Shown: positions 63,328 to 64,000 of the stretch, one piece after another
Position numbering within the stretch: position 1 is the first letter of the stretch
Layout of the letters: each line of letters starts with the position of its first letter
Made by a program: the position numbers and the translations under genes
The notes under the pieces: generated by a model
The model's database searches: none
Seen by the model: the letters and a program-made list of their open reading frames with translations, nothing else
What the model was told of the DNA's origin: nothing
Assembly (NCBI RefSeq): GCF_028596025.1
Contig: NZ_CP117167.1
Span: 5,084,001 to 5,148,000 of the forward strand
DNA length: 64,000 nucleotides
Origin: Mucilaginibacter jinjuensis
Lineage (GTDB): Bacteria; Bacteroidota; Bacteroidia; Sphingobacteriales; Sphingobacteriaceae
Direction: 5' to 3'

Positions 63328-63432
63328 CCCCTCCCAACCCTCCCCAGAGGGGAGGGCTTTAAAAAATCAGCAATCGCAATTAATAAAGTATAAAACTTAA
63401 CAAAGCCTCCCCTTAGGGGAGGTTGGAGGGGT
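63327..63432. repeat. Palindromic GC-rich element between tetR and the HAD gene
   Basis: ACCCCTCCCAACCCTCCCC (63327-63345) is complementary to GGGGAGGTTGGAGGGGT (63416-63432), with internal hairpins CTCCCCAGAGGGGAG and CCTCCCCTTAGGGGAGG and an AT-rich middle. The left end starts on the last base of the tetR stop codon; the right end stops one base before the ATG of the next gene, whose GGAGGGG segment then acts as its Shine-Dalgarno sequence. Confidence 0.8.
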
Positions 63433-63433
63433 A

Positions 63434-64000
63434 ATGAAAAATTTTGCTGCCATATTTGATATGGACGGAACTTTAATTGACAACAACGTTTACCATTTCA
63501 AAGCTTACCAGCAATTATTTGCAAGCCACGGTTTGCCCCAGCTTTCGCAACAAACATTTAATGAGTATCTGAGCGGCGTACCCGGCTTAATGGGCTTGCA
63601 CAAAATACTCGACGGCCAGTTTAACGATGATGAACTGAAAGCCATGTTTGAGGAAAAAAATGAGAACTATAAAACAGTTTACGCGCCGTATGTAAAACCC
63701 ATTACAGGTTTGGAGCGATTTTTGGCATCATTAAAACAGGCAGGCGTAAGCATGGCCGTGGCCACATCGGCATCGCATGGCAATGTTGATTTTGTGTTCG
63801 GGCATTTAAACATCAGGCAATATTTTGATGCCATTGTTGATAATACAGGTCTTACACGTGGTAAACCTGATCCTGAAATATTTTTGAAGGCGGCCAAAGC
63901 ATTAAACATGCAGCCTGCCGATTGTGTGGTTTTTGAAGATTCGATCTCGGGCGTTAAGGCAGCCAACAGCGCCGGGATGAAAGTGGTGGCCATTACAACC
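63434..64000 (+). CDS. HAD-superfamily phosphatase (beta-phosphoglucomutase-like), partial
   Basis: The gene runs off the right end; the first 189 codons are visible. Motif I is AIFDMDGTLIDNN (nucleophile Asp at FDMDGT), followed by a helical cap, motif II as VAVATSAS, the lysine motif GLTRGKPDPEIFLKAAKAL, and motif IV as VVFEDSISGVKAANSAGMKVVAI. This is the beta-PGM/phosphatase-like branch of the HAD family, acting on a small phosphorylated sugar or nucleotide. Translation starts at the ATG at 63434, with the repeat-derived GGAGGGG upstream. The substrate is unknown. Confidence 0.9.
   Translation, partial: MKNFAAIFDMDGTLIDNNVYHFKAYQQLFASHGLPQLSQQTFNEYLSGVPGLMGLHKILDGQFNDDELKAMFEEKNENYKTVYAPYVKPITGLERFLASLKQAGVSMAVATSASHGNVDFVFGHLNIRQYFDAIVDNTGLTRGKPDPEIFLKAAKALNMQPADCVVFEDSISGVKAANSAGMKVVAITT

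Overview
The window looks like a chromosomal segment of a Bacteroidota bacterium of the Sphingobacteriaceae type (Mucilaginibacter or Pedobacter-like). This is inferred from the SusC/SusD pair with its own ECF sigma factor and FecR anti-sigma factor, many short-lipobox lipoproteins, a DUF5686 protein, a prokaryotic (FeS) photolyase beside a cryptochrome-DASH, TAnnTTTG-type promoters, and moderate-to-low GC with AT-rich spacers. No prophage, transposase, integrase, CRISPR array or rRNA was seen. One tRNA (Ala, GGC) is present. The first gene (parE, minus strand) and the last (a HAD phosphatase, plus strand) run off the window.

Layout. 1-12.9 kb: 5' part of parE, a secreted hypothetical, a large TPR protein, an AraC regulator with a DUF983 protein, a minus-strand operon (TIM-barrel sugar epimerase, ThuA protein, PQQ dehydrogenase with a cytochrome c insert), an AT-rich orphan gene, an MtfA-type peptidase, Dps and a small conserved protein. 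13-17.4 kb: polyphosphate kinase with an HD/PycTM-like membrane protein, then a PAP2 phosphatase. 17.5-27 kb: a GAF protein, an Omp85-type barrel with a kinase-like N-terminus, and a small-protein/DUF5686/MarR cluster sharing a strong palindromic operator. 27-33 kb: a cNMP-domain histidine kinase with a receiver-flavin reductase fusion, then a hybrid histidine kinase. 33-45 kb: a seven-heme cytochrome and a polysaccharide-utilization-like locus (sigma, FecR, SusC, SusD, divergent glycoside-hydrolase-like protein). 45-54 kb: tRNA-Ala, a CarboxypepD-like protein, a pepsin-like lipoprotein, an MFS transporter, two micro-genes, lpxB, a small membrane protein, a carboxylesterase and surE. 54-64 kb: odhB and odhA (2-oxoglutarate dehydrogenase), two photolyase-family genes separated by two micro-genes, a TetR regulator and a HAD phosphatase.

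How the genes work together. The clearest regulatory unit is at 22.5-26.4 kb. A 17-bp perfect inverted repeat overlaps a TTG-N21-TAnnTTTG promoter in front of the small-protein/DUF5686 pair. An identical half-site precedes marR and a degenerate dyad precedes the Omp85-like gene, so one MarR protein may control an envelope regulon. In the SusC locus, a plus-strand promoter and terminator inside the susC leader predict a cis-antisense RNA of about 110 nt, like the PUL-silencing antisense RNAs known from Bacteroides. Other items of interest are a bilobal DTGS (pepsin-like) lipoprotein, the HD-PycTM fusion next to ppk1, and several families of palindromic repeats filling intergenic spacers, one of which appears to supply the ribosome-binding site of the HAD gene.

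Limits. All family assignments come from reading motifs, without database searches. Start codons were chosen by signal peptide, overlap and codon type. Promoters and the RNA are predictions.
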